Shown: positions 29,680 through 38,929 of the stretch, one piece after another
Numbering within the stretch: position 1 is the stretch's first letter
How the letters are laid out: each line of letters begins with the position of its first letter
Assembly: GCA_945931665.1 (NCBI GenBank)
Contig: CAMEPL010000013.1
Location: 1-45,432, forward strand
Source: an uncultured Clostridium sp.
Lineage (GTDB): Bacteria; Bacillota; Clostridia; Peptostreptococcales; Peptostreptococcaceae
Reading direction: 5' to 3'
Length of the DNA: 45,432 nt
Program-made: the position numbers and the translations under genes
The notes under the pieces: generated by a model
The model's database searches: none
Seen by the model: the letters and a program-made list of their open reading frames with translations, nothing else
What the model was told of the DNA's origin: nothing

Positions 29680-30171
29680 CTATTTTCTAGCACATTCACT
29701 AGCTTCACCAACCAATATGTCTAACCCATGTTCAAGAGCTGGCATTAAACACTCCATACACTCTTTTACTGCTTTAGGGCTCCCTGGCATATTTATAATT
29801 AGTGTAGATTTTCTAATTACTGAAACCGCCCTACTCAGCATTGCTTTTTTAGTAAATTGCATACTATAAGCTCTTATAGCTTCAGATATTCCTGGAACTA
29901 ATTTTTCAGCTATTGATAGTGTAGCTTCTGGAGTATTATCTCGTTTTGAAAATCCAGTTCCTCCTGTTGTAAGGATTAAATCTACTTCATTATTATCACA
30001 TAAATTTTTCATTTCTTCTGCTAAAACTTCTTTATCATCTGGAAGCACTCTGTAGAATTTTACCTCATACCCAAACTCTCCAACTATCTCTTTTATTTTA
30101 GCTCCACTTTCATCTACTCTTTCCCCACGTGAACCTTTATCACTTGCAGTTATAATTCCAACTCTATACAT
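29680..30171 (-). CDS. MogA/MoaB family molybdopterin adenylyltransferase
   Basis: 163 residues from ATG 30171, with AAGG 8 nt upstream; the longer frame starts at a GTG inside that site. It probably adenylates molybdopterin before metal insertion. Motifs are GIITASDKGSRGERVDESG at the start, the MPT-binding LTTGGTGFSKRDNTPEAT, and NMPGSPKAVKE. Family members are named MogA or MoaB; the function is the same in this context. It is the last gene of the Moco series, right after the MOSC gene. Confidence 0.9.
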   Translation of the reverse strand: MYRVGIITASDKGSRGERVDESGAKIKEIVGEFGYEVKFYRVLPDDKEVLAEEMKNLCDNNEVDLILTTGGTGFSKRDNTPEATLSIAEKLVPGISEAIRAYSMQFTKKAMLSRAVSVIRKSTLIINMPGSPKAVKECMECLMPALEHGLDILVGEASECARK

Positions 30172-30183
30172 ATTATCCACCTT

Positions 30184-30615
30184 CTATTCTACTATTTCTA
30201 TTTGATCTCCTGGCTTAATTTTTCCGCCTTCTAATACTCGTGCAAATATCCCATTTCTAGGCATTATACAATCGCCCATCTTTTGGAATATCTCACATCC
30301 ATGGTGACATTCTTTCCCTATTTGAGTTATTTCTAATAAAACATCATTACATCTAAATTTTGTTCCTACTGGTATAGTTTTTAAATCCCAACCTTCAACT
30401 AATAAGTTTTCACCAAAAGCACCTGGTTTTACACCTGCTCCTCTAGCATTAAATTCTTCTACTTTTTCAAATGAAAGTAAACTAACTTGTCTGTGCCATT
30501 TACCAGCATGTGCATCACCTCTTACTCCGAATTCAACTATAAATTCACCTTCATCAATTGGATGTTTTTGAGTTCCTTTTTTTTCACTTATACATACATT
30601 TACGACTCTTCCCAT
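30184..30615 (-). CDS. MOSC-domain protein
   Basis: 143 residues, a bare MOSC domain: GVRGDAHAGKWHRQVSLLS, GAFGENLLVEGWDL, CHHGCEIFQKMGDCIMPRNG with a conserved Cys near the centre. MOSC domains bind Moco or transfer sulfur in sulfurases and mARC proteins. In clostridia such a protein is often beside or fused to MogA, which suggests a role in late cofactor handling; its reaction is not known. AAGGAG precedes the ATG. Confidence 0.9.
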   Translation of the reverse strand: MGRVVNVCISEKKGTQKHPIDEGEFIVEFGVRGDAHAGKWHRQVSLLSFEKVEEFNARGAGVKPGAFGENLLVEGWDLKTIPVGTKFRCNDVLLEITQIGKECHHGCEIFQKMGDCIMPRNGIFARVLEGGKIKPGDQIEIVE

Positions 30616-30666
30616 TGCCTTTTCTCCTTAAATTTATTTATCCCAATTTATTAATTTGTTTGATAT

Positions 30667-31644
30667 TTATCCTCCGATTTGAACCATATTTTTAACTTCT
30701 ATGTCTTGTTCTCCGTTGGTGTGTCCAAACTTATGGCTCAACGGTTTATTCCAAATACTATCGTGGATTAATCTTTTTAAATCTTCATCGCTTATCCCAT
30801 CCCTAATAGGAGTTTTTAAATCGATTCCCTTATTATAATGAAGACATAATTTTAAGAATCCATTCGATGTAAGCCTTATTCTATTGCATGATCCACAAAA
30901 TTCATGACTTATAGCACTAATAAAGCCAATACATCCCCTCATTTTTTTATTTCTGTAATACTTAGCTGGACCATTTCCTCTTTTTTCAGTAACTGGCTCA
31001 AAAGTTCCAAAACGACTTTCTAATATTGAAAGTATTTCATCATTATCTATTTGTGTGTATTTTTTGCCGAATCCAATCGGCATCAATTCTATAAATCTAA
31101 CATCTATCTCTCTTTCTTTTGCAAAATTTGCAATATCAGCAAGTTCATCTATATTAAAATCCCTAATTGCTAGACAATTTATCTTAACTCTAATGCCTAA
31201 ATCATATGCTTTATCTATACCCATAAGCACTTTTTTAAGTCCTTCTCTTCTGGTTATCTTTTTAAAATTATCCTTTTTTAAAGTATCTAAACTTACATTA
31301 ATGGCATCTATTCCAGCATCATATAAATCATCTAACATATCGTAAAGTAGTATTCCATTAGTAGTAAGAGTCACTTGCTCTATTTTTTCTAGATTTTTTA
31401 TATTTCTAATTAAATTTACAATATCTTTTCTTACTAGTGGTTCTCCACCTGTTATTTTAATTTTTTTAACTCCTAATTCTGATATTGTTTCACAAATTCG
31501 TAAAATTTCATCATAAGAAAGTATTTCTTTATGTGGGATGCTTTCTATACCTTCTTCAGGCATACAGTAAACACATCTCAAATTACATCTATCTATTACA
31601 GATATTCTAAGATAATCTATATTTCTATTTAATTTATCTAACAT
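30667..31644 (-). CDS. moaA: GTP 3',8-cyclase MoaA
   Basis: 325 residues. A radical SAM enzyme that makes the first Moco intermediate from GTP. C20, C24 and C27 (CNLRCVYC) bind the SAM cluster, TGGEPL is the SAM contact, and C250, C253 and C267 bind the C-terminal cluster. The protein ends in Gly-Gly, the conserved tail needed for activity. GGAAAGG lies before the start; moaC is upstream with 35 nt between. Confidence 0.97.
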   Translation of the reverse strand: MLDKLNRNIDYLRISVIDRCNLRCVYCMPEEGIESIPHKEILSYDEILRICETISELGVKKIKITGGEPLVRKDIVNLIRNIKNLEKIEQVTLTTNGILLYDMLDDLYDAGIDAINVSLDTLKKDNFKKITRREGLKKVLMGIDKAYDLGIRVKINCLAIRDFNIDELADIANFAKEREIDVRFIELMPIGFGKKYTQIDNDEILSILESRFGTFEPVTEKRGNGPAKYYRNKKMRGCIGFISAISHEFCGSCNRIRLTSNGFLKLCLHYNKGIDLKTPIRDGISDEDLKRLIHDSIWNKPLSHKFGHTNGEQDIEVKNMVQIGG

Positions 31645-31679
31645 ATTCCTTTCCCACTTTCAGGCATATTATTGTATAA

Positions 31680-32168
31680 CTACTTGTCTTCATTAAAGTA
31701 AAAATCTCCACTCTTTCCACCAGATTTTTTCACTAAATGTACATCTGATATAACCATTCCTTTGTCGATTGCTTTACACATATCATAAATAGTTAAAAGC
31801 GCAACATTTACTCCTGTAAGAGCTTCCATCTCTACTCCCGTTTTTCCACTTAATTTTACAAGGCATGTAGCACTTATACTTTTTTCATCTTCATTAAATT
31901 CAAAATCTACTTTTGCCTTTGTTAACATTAATGGATGGCACATAGGTATTAATTCCGATGTTTTTTTAGTTGCCATAATTCCAGCAACTCTAGCAACTGC
32001 AAGAACATCCCCCTTCGCCATATTTCCTGTTACAATTCTTTCATATGTCTCATCACATACAAATATTTTTCCTGTTGCTATAGCTTCTCTTTCTGTTACA
32101 TTCTTATCTGTAACGTCAACCATAACTGCATTTCCATGTTGATCAAAGTGATTTAATTTTTCTGACAT
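31680..32168 (-). CDS. moaC: Cyclic pyranopterin monophosphate synthase MoaC
   Basis: 162 residues from ATG 32168, behind GGAAAGGG; the longer frame would overlap the upstream gene. It completes cyclic pyranopterin formation with MoaA. Key motifs are [35 protein letters not shown] and KSGGKSGD. The start codon lies one base after the stop of the MoeA-like gene, showing tight coupling. Confidence 0.96.
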   Translation of the reverse strand: MSEKLNHFDQHGNAVMVDVTDKNVTEREAIATGKIFVCDETYERIVTGNMAKGDVLAVARVAGIMATKKTSELIPMCHPLMLTKAKVDFEFNEDEKSISATCLVKLSGKTGVEMEALTGVNVALLTIYDMCKAIDKGMVISDVHLVKKSGGKSGDFYFNEDK

Positions 32169-32169
32169 C

Positions 32170-33204
32170 TTATACACCCTTTCCAAATCCACAGTTAGGG
32201 AATGTACAAATATCACAACTTAAGCATAATCCACCTAACCCTAATCCTGCTAAATCTTCACTTGTTACCATATCATCTGCCATAAGTCTTGGTAATATTA
32301 AATCAAATACTGTTCTTTTCGCATACATTACACACCCTGGTAACCCTACTATTGGTAGTTCTCTTCCATCTTTTTCATAATAAGCAAGCAACATCATTGC
32401 ACCTGGAAGAACTGGTGCCCCATAAGAAACTATTCTAGCCCCTGTACTTTTTATTGCACCTGGAGTTTTATCGTCTGGGTCTACACTCATACCTCCTGTG
32501 CATAATACCATATCGGCACCTTGTTCTATAAAGTCTTCAACAGCTTTTGTGATTTTTTCCATATCGTCATTTACTATTGTTTGACCGATTATTTCCGCAC
32601 CAAATTCCTTAGCCTTATCTGCCACGACCGGCCCAAAAGTATCTTTTATTCTTCCATAAAATACTTCATTTCCAGTTGTCACTATACCTACTTTTTTCTT
32701 TTTATAAGGTAATAATGATAATATTGGTTTATCACCTGCAACTTCTTTTGCTTTTTCCATTTTTTCTTGCTCTATTAAAAGAGGTATTATTCTCGTTCCT
32801 GCAAGTTTATCACCCTTTTTAACAGTTGTATTTGTATGTCTAGTTGCTATCATCATTTCGCCTAAACGATTTACGGCTCTTAATTTTTCTACATCTATTT
32901 TTAAAAGTCCATCTATTTCAGCTATTAATTCTATTTTTCCTTCTTTTACTTCAGATTGACTCATATTTTCATTCATACAAATATCTCTTAAATATTCAGC
33001 AGCCTCATTTTCATGAAGTATACCTTCAGTTTTTTCCCATATATAAAGATTATCTTTCCCTAGTGATAATAAAACTGGAATGTCTTCTTCTGTTACTACA
33101 TGCCCCTTCCTGAAGGCTGTTCCTTTTTTTACATCCTTTATAATTTGAGTTATATCATGGCAAAGAACGTGCCCTACCGCGTCTTGAGTTTTAACACACT
33201 TCAT
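32170..33204 (-). CDS. MoeA-like molybdopterin-binding protein with C-terminal Cys motif
   Basis: 344 residues from ATG 33204, 9 nt after AGGAG. The core is a MoaB/MoeA-type MPT-binding domain ([47 protein letters not shown]), but the N-terminal part differs from true MoeA. The tail is [18 protein letters not shown]: four Cys in a CxxCxxCxxxxxC pattern that could bind zinc or an Fe-S cluster. True MoeA is encoded two genes upstream, so this is a second, specialised homologue, possibly acting in metal insertion or on selected enzymes. Confidence 0.85.
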   Translation of the reverse strand: MKCVKTQDAVGHVLCHDITQIIKDVKKGTAFRKGHVVTEEDIPVLLSLGKDNLYIWEKTEGILHENEAAEYLRDICMNENMSQSEVKEGKIELIAEIDGLLKIDVEKLRAVNRLGEMMIATRHTNTTVKKGDKLAGTRIIPLLIEQEKMEKAKEVAGDKPILSLLPYKKKKVGIVTTGNEVFYGRIKDTFGPVVADKAKEFGAEIIGQTIVNDDMEKITKAVEDFIEQGADMVLCTGGMSVDPDDKTPGAIKSTGARIVSYGAPVLPGAMMLLAYYEKDGRELPIVGLPGCVMYAKRTVFDLILPRLMADDMVTSEDLAGLGLGGLCLSCDICTFPNCGFGKGV

Positions 33205-33216
33205 AAAAATCATCTC

Positions 33217-33747
33217 CTATTTCCCGTCAATATACTGAATTATAATCTCAGCAATTTCGTCTATATTATTTAAATTAATTATTTTATTATCTATATCTAA
33301 ATTTCTTATATTATTTTCTGGCTCTATATCTGATACAATAGCAATTAAATTTTTTTTATTACAAACAGACTCCACAGAATTACCTTTTCTTATTATTTCT
33401 ACTTTAGGATAAGATGACTTTTTAAATCCCTCTAAAAAAATCAAATCTGCCTCTGGAAATAACTTTATTAATTCTGATTCATTAGTTTCTTTCTGGTCTT
33501 TAACTACCATAAACCTATTCTTTGAAAATACGGCAGTTCCATATGCACCAGCGCTTTTATGTTTATAAGAATCTGTACCTTCCACATCTGCATCAAAATC
33601 ATGACCATCATGCTTTATTGTAGCAACTTTATACCCTAAATCTACGAATTTAGGTATTAATTTAGTTATCAAAGTTGTCTTTCCAGAATTCTTAACACCA
33701 CATATTACAATTATTGATTGATTTTTCAATCCTTTTTTTTCTTCCAT
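33217..33747 (-). CDS. mobB: Molybdopterin-guanine dinucleotide biosynthesis protein MobB
   Basis: 176 residues. A P-loop GTPase with GVKNSGKTTL (Walker A, about 16-25), GYKVATIKHDGHDFDAD and LIFLEGFKKSSYPKVEI. MobB binds GTP and assists MobA in making the bis-MGD form used by formate dehydrogenases. AAAGGAG precedes the ATG. It lies between moeA and the MoeA-like gene. Confidence 0.93.
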   Translation of the reverse strand: MEEKKGLKNQSIIVICGVKNSGKTTLITKLIPKFVDLGYKVATIKHDGHDFDADVEGTDSYKHKSAGAYGTAVFSKNRFMVVKDQKETNESELIKLFPEADLIFLEGFKKSSYPKVEIIRKGNSVESVCNKKNLIAIVSDIEPENNIRNLDIDNKIINLNNIDEIAEIIIQYIDGK

Positions 33748-33773
33748 ATTTCAATAATATTCTCCTTTGACAG

Positions 33774-34979
33774 CTATAAAATTACAGCCTGTACTTTGTC
33801 TCCCTTATCTAATTTTGGTGTTCCTGGTTTTATATCTATCAAACAATTGCAACCTATCATTGAACCAAGCATTCCTGATGAATGTCCTCCTTTTGGAAGA
33901 TATACCTTTCCCTCATCATAAATAGCCCTTATCAATCTTCTACCTCGGCTTTCCTTTAAAAATTCATCTTGTAATATCGCTTCTTTTCTTACTTCTTTTA
34001 AATCTGGATCTTGTCCCAATTTATATAATAGCTGTTTGCCCATTAATTCAAATGTAGATATTGCAGCAAACGGATTTCCTGATAAACAAAGTAATGGTTT
34101 ATTTTCATAAATTGCATATATAGCAGGTGTTCCTGGTTTCATATTAACTCTCCAGAAAACTCTCTTAGCATCTAAAAGTTGTATAACTTGATGCATTATA
34201 TCTTTTTTACCAACAGAAACTCCCCCTGTAGTAAATACCACATCTACATTATTTATAACATTTTTAATTTCATTTGCAATTAAATTTTCATCATCACCCA
34301 TTACTTTAGCAATAACTACTTCACAGCCTAAATCTTCTAATCTAGCTGCTATCATTCTTCTATTACTGTCATAGATTTTGCCTTCTGTAAGAGGTGTACC
34401 TCCGCAAATTACTTCGTCACCTGTACTTATTAATGAGACTCTAGTTCTTCTTATTACTTTAACTTTTTCATATCCCATAGATGCGATTATACCTATATGC
34501 ACATGGCTAAGTTTTTCCCCAATTTCTATTAGTTTACTTCCCTTTTTTATATCCTCACCCTCAAAACAGTAATTTTGATGGTGTTTTATTTCTTCATATA
34601 TTTCAACTGTTTCCATTCCATAGTCAGTAGATTCTTGTCTTATAACACAATCACACCCATTTGGTATTTTTGCCCCTGTCATTATTCTAACTGCCTGCTG
34701 TTTTCCTACTTCTTTATGAGTATATCCTCCTGCAAAGACCTCATCTATAACTTTTAATTTTATAGGATTTTCTTTGCTTGCACCGACAATATCTTCTGAT
34801 CTTAAAGCATAACCATCTAGTGGTGAGCGGTCAAACGGAGGCTGATTAATTGGAGCTATTATATCTTCTCCTATAATTCTTCCCCTAGCATCTTCTATAC
34901 TAACCTCTTCTATATCATTTATACTTTCAACGGAATCACAAATTAAATCTACCGCTAATTCAAGTTCTATACCTACCAT
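33774..34979 (-). CDS. moeA: Molybdopterin molybdenumtransferase MoeA
   Basis: 401 residues. It inserts molybdate (or tungstate) into adenylated molybdopterin. Motifs: PPFDRSPLDGYALRSEDI near the N-terminus, GAKIPNGCDCVIRQE, STGDEV, FTTGGVSVGKKD, KPGTPAIYAIYENKPLLCLSGNPFA (split as KPGTPAIYA and LSGNPFA). The start has GGGAGG 9 nt upstream. It is preceded by a terminator and a Moco-type leader RNA (34996-35186), so it is the first gene under that switch. Confidence 0.95.
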   Translation of the reverse strand: MVGIELELAVDLICDSVESINDIEEVSIEDARGRIIGEDIIAPINQPPFDRSPLDGYALRSEDIVGASKENPIKLKVIDEVFAGGYTHKEVGKQQAVRIMTGAKIPNGCDCVIRQESTDYGMETVEIYEEIKHHQNYCFEGEDIKKGSKLIEIGEKLSHVHIGIIASMGYEKVKVIRRTRVSLISTGDEVICGGTPLTEGKIYDSNRRMIAARLEDLGCEVVIAKVMGDDENLIANEIKNVINNVDVVFTTGGVSVGKKDIMHQVIQLLDAKRVFWRVNMKPGTPAIYAIYENKPLLCLSGNPFAAISTFELMGKQLLYKLGQDPDLKEVRKEAILQDEFLKESRGRRLIRAIYDEGKVYLPKGGHSSGMLGSMIGCNCLIDIKPGTPKLDKGDKVQAVIL

Positions 34980-34995
34980 ATCATATTTCCTCCCT

Positions 34996-35041
34996 AAAAA
35001 AAATGCTATATAATCTATTATTTAAAAATAGAAAATATAGC
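34996..35041 (-). terminator. Terminator of the moeA leader (riboswitch expression platform)
   Basis: GCTATAT...AATAGA pairs form a stem between 35005-35019 and 35027-35041 with one 2-nt internal mismatch. Eight T residues follow on the minus strand. It ends just before the moeA ribosome site. Confidence 0.8.
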
Positions 35042-35186
35042 TAATAGAGGTATGATTCTACCCCTTATAATTTTCCCCTTCTCAAATAACGGATGGCTAT
35101 AACGTTTCCATCATAACCTGAAGTAATCATTTTAATTACTTGGCTCAGTATCATAGTTATACCTTAGACACTTTCGCTCGGAGAAT
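35042..35186 (-). promoter_or_regulatory. Moco riboswitch candidate, copy 1
   Basis: The minus strand carries CTCCGAGCGAAA, TCTAAGG, TGAGCCAAGT leading into a 7-bp AAGTAAT/ATTACTT hairpin, then GGTTATGATG-GAAA-CGTTATAGCC (a 10-bp stem with a GNRA tetraloop), then ATCCGTTATTTGAGAAGG. A second copy with the same order of conserved blocks lies at 44960-45098. Position before moeA, the GNRA hairpin and the adjacent terminator fit the Moco RNA motif. I assign the class by context and shape, not by a covariance-model hit. Its 5' end overlaps the last codons of mobA. Confidence 0.7.
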
Positions 35187-35784
35187 ATTCAATTTTTTTC
35201 TTTAATGAATCATATTCCTGTGGTGTATTAATATTACTTAATGTCTCTAATTTTATATCAGTATCCTCTATATTTATTTTAACAAAGTTACTCTTCTCTA
35301 TTAAATAACTCAACTTGTAGTATTTCTTGCCTATCATTTCTTCTATGATTGGAAGTACTTTTTTAGAGTATATAGCACTTAAAGGATATAGCCTGCCATG
35401 TTTATCACAAAAAACTACAATATCTATATTTTCGTTTATTTTATCACATAATACTTCTATATTTTTTTTTGTAATGAAAGGCATATCACACGCTGTTATA
35501 AAAAGATATTCTTCTTTACAGTTTAATAAAGATGAATATATACCACCTAATGGTCCAATCTCTTTATAAATATCTTCTATTAATTTAAATCCCATTTGTT
35601 TGAAGTCTTGTTTCTGATTTTTAGAGAATTTGTCATTTATAGATAAATATATGTTAGAAAAGTCATCTAAAGTATCCTTAATCCTTTCTAGAAATGTGAT
35701 ATTGTTTAATTTTAGAAGTCCTTTGACATTACCGTTCATCCTACTATTCTTTCCACCCATAAGAATTAGTGCCCCTATATCCAA
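35164..35784 (-). CDS. mobA: Molybdenum cofactor guanylyltransferase MobA
   Basis: 206 residues with a probable TTG start at 35784, 5 nt after GAGGTGG; a GTG at 35793 lies within that site. It attaches GMP to molybdopterin. The N-terminal nucleotidyltransferase signature LILMGGKNSRMNGNVKGLL is present, then ITACDMPFI and the region around YPLSAIY. Its last nine codons (IEYSPSESV) lie in the 5' part of the leader RNA before moeA, so coding and regulatory sequence overlap. Confidence 0.9.
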   Translation of the reverse strand: MDIGALILMGGKNSRMNGNVKGLLKLNNITFLERIKDTLDDFSNIYLSINDKFSKNQKQDFKQMGFKLIEDIYKEIGPLGGIYSSLLNCKEEYLFITACDMPFITKKNIEVLCDKINENIDIVVFCDKHGRLYPLSAIYSKKVLPIIEEMIGKKYYKLSYLIEKSNFVKINIEDTDIKLETLSNINTPQEYDSLKKKIEYSPSESV

Positions 35785-35908
35785 AACTACCACCTCTATC
35801 TATATTGATACTTTAAATTAATTCTAGCATAACTAATGTATTTTTTCAGTACTAGAAAATCCTTATTTTGAAATTTATAAGGCTTATAAATTTCTATTGT
35901 TAAAATTA

Positions 35909-35940
35909 CCAGGACCTATATTTACTTCTATAGGTCCTGG
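35909..35940 (-). terminator. Terminator after the formate dehydrogenase genes
   Basis: CCAGGACCTATA (35909-35920) and TATAGGTCCTGG (35929-35940) form a perfect 12-bp stem with an 8-nt loop. The minus-strand T tail is weak (TAATTTT). Confidence 0.7.
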
Positions 35941-36020
35941 CACCTATTTTATATATTCTATTCGAATGTTTATTAATTCTTAACTTCTTTCTAAAGTTGA
36001 TAAAACTCTAGCTTATAGTT

Positions 36021-38717
36021 TTATGCTTTTTCTATTTTAATAGCACAAACTTTGTATTCTGGTATTCTAGCATATTTATCTAATGCAGCATTTGTCAACC
36101 AGTTACAGTTTCCATCTGGGAAGTGGAACGGCATCCAAGTTTCACCTGGAGATACTTTTGTTCCAACACGAGCAGTAGTTTCTATTTCACCACGTCTTGA
36201 AGAAACTTTTACTCTGTCTCCATCTTTAACACCTATAGCCTCAGCATCTTTTTCATTCATTTCTATAAATGATTTACCAGCTATTTGCATTAAACCTTCA
36301 GTTTTACCAGTCATTGCTCTTGTAGTGTAATGATATAATATACGTCCAGTCATTAATATAGTTGGATATTCATCATCTGGTAATTCAGCAGATGGAACGT
36401 ATTCAGCTGGATAGAACCAACCTAATCCTCTAGTAAATTTACCAACGTGCATTATTGGAGTACCTGGATGATCTTTAGTTGGGCAAGGCCATTGTAGTCC
36501 ACCTTCTCTGTCAAGTCTTTCATGGCTTATACCACCAAAACTTGGAGTTACTGAAGCTATTTCATCCATTATTTCTGCTGAAGTTAAATGAGGTTGTGGG
36601 TATCCCATTCTATTCATTATGTCTATGAATATATCAGTATCTAATCTCATTTCGCCTTCTAGTTCAACAGCTTTACGCACTCTTTGAACACGTCTTTCTG
36701 TATTAGAGAATGTACCCTCTTTTTCAGCATAACTTACACCTGGTAATATAACATCAGCATATTGAGCAGTTTCAGTCATGAATAATTCATTCATTACAAA
36801 GAAATCTAAGCTTTCTAATGCCTTTATAACATGATGAGTATCAGGGTCAGTTACTATTGGGTCTTCACCAAAGATATAAAGCCCTTTAACTTCTCCTCTT
36901 ATTGCAGCAGGGAATATATCTGTTGCATGTTTTCCTGGGTTAGGATTTAATTTAGTTCCCCAAGCTTTTTCAAATTTAGCTAATACTTCTGGATTAGCAA
37001 CTTTTTGATATCCTGGGAAATCTCCTGGCATAGCACCCATGTCACAAGCACCTTGTACGTTGTTTTGTCCACGAAGTGGGTTAACACCACAACCTGGTTT
37101 ACCTAATTTACCAACTAACATTGCCATGTTTGACATAGACATAACACCTTCAGTACCAGTTGAGTGTTCTGTAACTCCTAGGCAGTAGATGATTGGAGCT
37201 GTTTCAGCTTTAGCATACATTATTGCTGCTTTTCTTAAATCATCTGCATCTATATGACAGATTTCTGCAACTTTTTCTGGAGTGTAGTCTTTAACTATTT
37301 CTTTTATCTTTTCATAACCTTCAGTACGTTCATTAATGAAGTCCATATCTTGAAGTCCTTCTTCTATGATTACGTGCATAATACCATTAGCAAATGCAAC
37401 GTTTGTACCTGGTTTTAATTTTAGATGTATATCAGCTTTTTTAGCTAAATCTATATCACGAGGGTCAACTACTATAAGTTTACTTCCTCTTTGTACAGCT
37501 TGACGTATTTGCATACCAACAACTGGATGTGCTTCTTCTGGGTTAGATCCTACTAACATTATAACGTCTGGATCATTAGTTATGTCTCCTATTGGATTAG
37601 TCATAGCTCCTGAACCTAAAGTCATAGCTAAACCAGAAACTGATGCAGAGTGGCAAACACGAGCACAGTTATCTACGTTGTTTGTTCCAAATGCACAACG
37701 AACTAATTTTTGCATCATATAGCAGTCTTCATTTGGTGAACGAGAACAAGCAAAACCTGCTAATGCGTCAGAACCGTATTTTCTTTTTATTTCTAAGAAT
37801 TTAGATGCTACTAAATCTAATGCTTCATCCCAAGTAGCTCTTTCAAATTCTCCTGTTTCATGGTTTTTGATTAATGGATATTTTATTCTTTCTGGAGAGT
37901 GAACAAAGTCGAAACTTCCTGAACGACCTTTAACACATAATAAACCTTTATTTGATGGTCCATTTGCTGCTTCAACATCTACTATTTTATTGTCTTTTAC
38001 AACTAAATAATATTGACATCCTGTAGCACAGTGTGGACAAGTAGTTAAGACTTTCTTGTCTACTTGATATGGACGATAATTCTTTCTTCTCTTCATTGTA
38101 AGAGCACCTGTTGGACAAGCTTGAACACAGTTTCCGCATGATTCACAGTTAGTATCTGCCCAATCTACATTAAATGGAGTTCCTATTTTAGAATCGAATC
38201 CCCTTTCCATAGTGTCTATTGCTCCACGCCCTACTATTTTATGGCAAGTGTTTACACATCTATGGCATAAAATACAAAGGTTTGGATTATATGTGAAGAA
38301 TGGGTTACTATCATCTATAGGTAAATCAGTTTGTTCACCTTCATAAGTTGTTCTTGATACACCATATTCATAACATAAATCTTGAAGTTTACAATCCCCA
38401 TTTGATGGACAAGAGAAACAATCAGTTTTATGATTTGATAAAAGCATATCTAAAACATTTTTTCTTGCAGTTCTTACTTTTTCACTGTTTGTAGTTACAA
38501 CAAGTCCCTCAGCAACTTGTGCAGTACAAGCAGTCTCCATTTTTGTTCTTCCTCTGTTTTCGATTTCTACCATACACATTCTACAAGAACCGTCTGGTAG
38601 TAAGTCTTTTATATAGCATAAAGTAGGTATTTTAATGCCAACAGATTCTGCGGCATGTAAAATAGATGTTCCCTTTTTAGCTTCTACGACTTTTCCATCT
38701 ATAGTTAAACGTACCAT
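36021..38717 (-). CDS. Formate dehydrogenase alpha subunit, cysteine form
   Basis: 898 residues, the same length as the selenocysteine paralogue directly upstream and nearly identical over long stretches. Cofactor ligands are as in that protein: N-terminal [2Fe-2S], His-Cys3 NuoG-like cluster, two [4Fe-4S] clusters, and the FDH [4Fe-4S] (CPHCATGC). At position 355 it has Cys (TGC, 37655-37653) in NCARV-C-HSASVSG where the paralogue has Sec. The SECIS loop is absent (GGTTT in place of GGTCT). It probably uses the same NuoE/NuoF partners and could serve when selenium is scarce, at a lower rate. AAGGGGG precedes the ATG. Confidence 0.94.
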   Translation of the reverse strand: MVRLTIDGKVVEAKKGTSILHAAESVGIKIPTLCYIKDLLPDGSCRMCMVEIENRGRTKMETACTAQVAEGLVVTTNSEKVRTARKNVLDMLLSNHKTDCFSCPSNGDCKLQDLCYEYGVSRTTYEGEQTDLPIDDSNPFFTYNPNLCILCHRCVNTCHKIVGRGAIDTMERGFDSKIGTPFNVDWADTNCESCGNCVQACPTGALTMKRRKNYRPYQVDKKVLTTCPHCATGCQYYLVVKDNKIVDVEAANGPSNKGLLCVKGRSGSFDFVHSPERIKYPLIKNHETGEFERATWDEALDLVASKFLEIKRKYGSDALAGFACSRSPNEDCYMMQKLVRCAFGTNNVDNCARVCHSASVSGLAMTLGSGAMTNPIGDITNDPDVIMLVGSNPEEAHPVVGMQIRQAVQRGSKLIVVDPRDIDLAKKADIHLKLKPGTNVAFANGIMHVIIEEGLQDMDFINERTEGYEKIKEIVKDYTPEKVAEICHIDADDLRKAAIMYAKAETAPIIYCLGVTEHSTGTEGVMSMSNMAMLVGKLGKPGCGVNPLRGQNNVQGACDMGAMPGDFPGYQKVANPEVLAKFEKAWGTKLNPNPGKHATDIFPAAIRGEVKGLYIFGEDPIVTDPDTHHVIKALESLDFFVMNELFMTETAQYADVILPGVSYAEKEGTFSNTERRVQRVRKAVELEGEMRLDTDIFIDIMNRMGYPQPHLTSAEIMDEIASVTPSFGGISHERLDREGGLQWPCPTKDHPGTPIMHVGKFTRGLGWFYPAEYVPSAELPDDEYPTILMTGRILYHYTTRAMTGKTEGLMQIAGKSFIEMNEKDAEAIGVKDGDRVKVSSRRGEIETTARVGTKVSPGETWMPFHFPDGNCNWLTNAALDKYARIPEYKVCAIKIEKA

Positions 38718-38761
38718 CTTATTTCCCCCTTATTCATATAAAAACTAAAATTATATTTTTG

Positions 38762-38793
38762 GAAAGTACCACAGTATATTCTGTGATACTTTC
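38762..38793. promoter_or_regulatory. Hairpin between the Sec and Cys dehydrogenase genes
   Basis: GAAAGTA-C-CACAG (38762-38774) pairs with CTGTG-A-TACTTTC (38781-38793), with one C-A mismatch and a 6-nt loop. On the minus strand no T run follows (CAAAAATATAAT), so it is not a classical terminator. It could be an mRNA-stabilising hairpin, an operator, or a control point between the two genes. A TATAAT follows within 12 nt on the minus strand. Confidence 0.5.
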
Positions 38794-38929
38794 TTTAATA
38801 ATTTAGTTTATATAAATTTTAATTGAGTGCCTTCTATTTACATTAACCTTCTAATGTAATCAACGAATGTTTAAGGATACGCTATTTCTTAAAAAGATAT
38901 CTATAACATACTTTATACTGATTCAGCCT

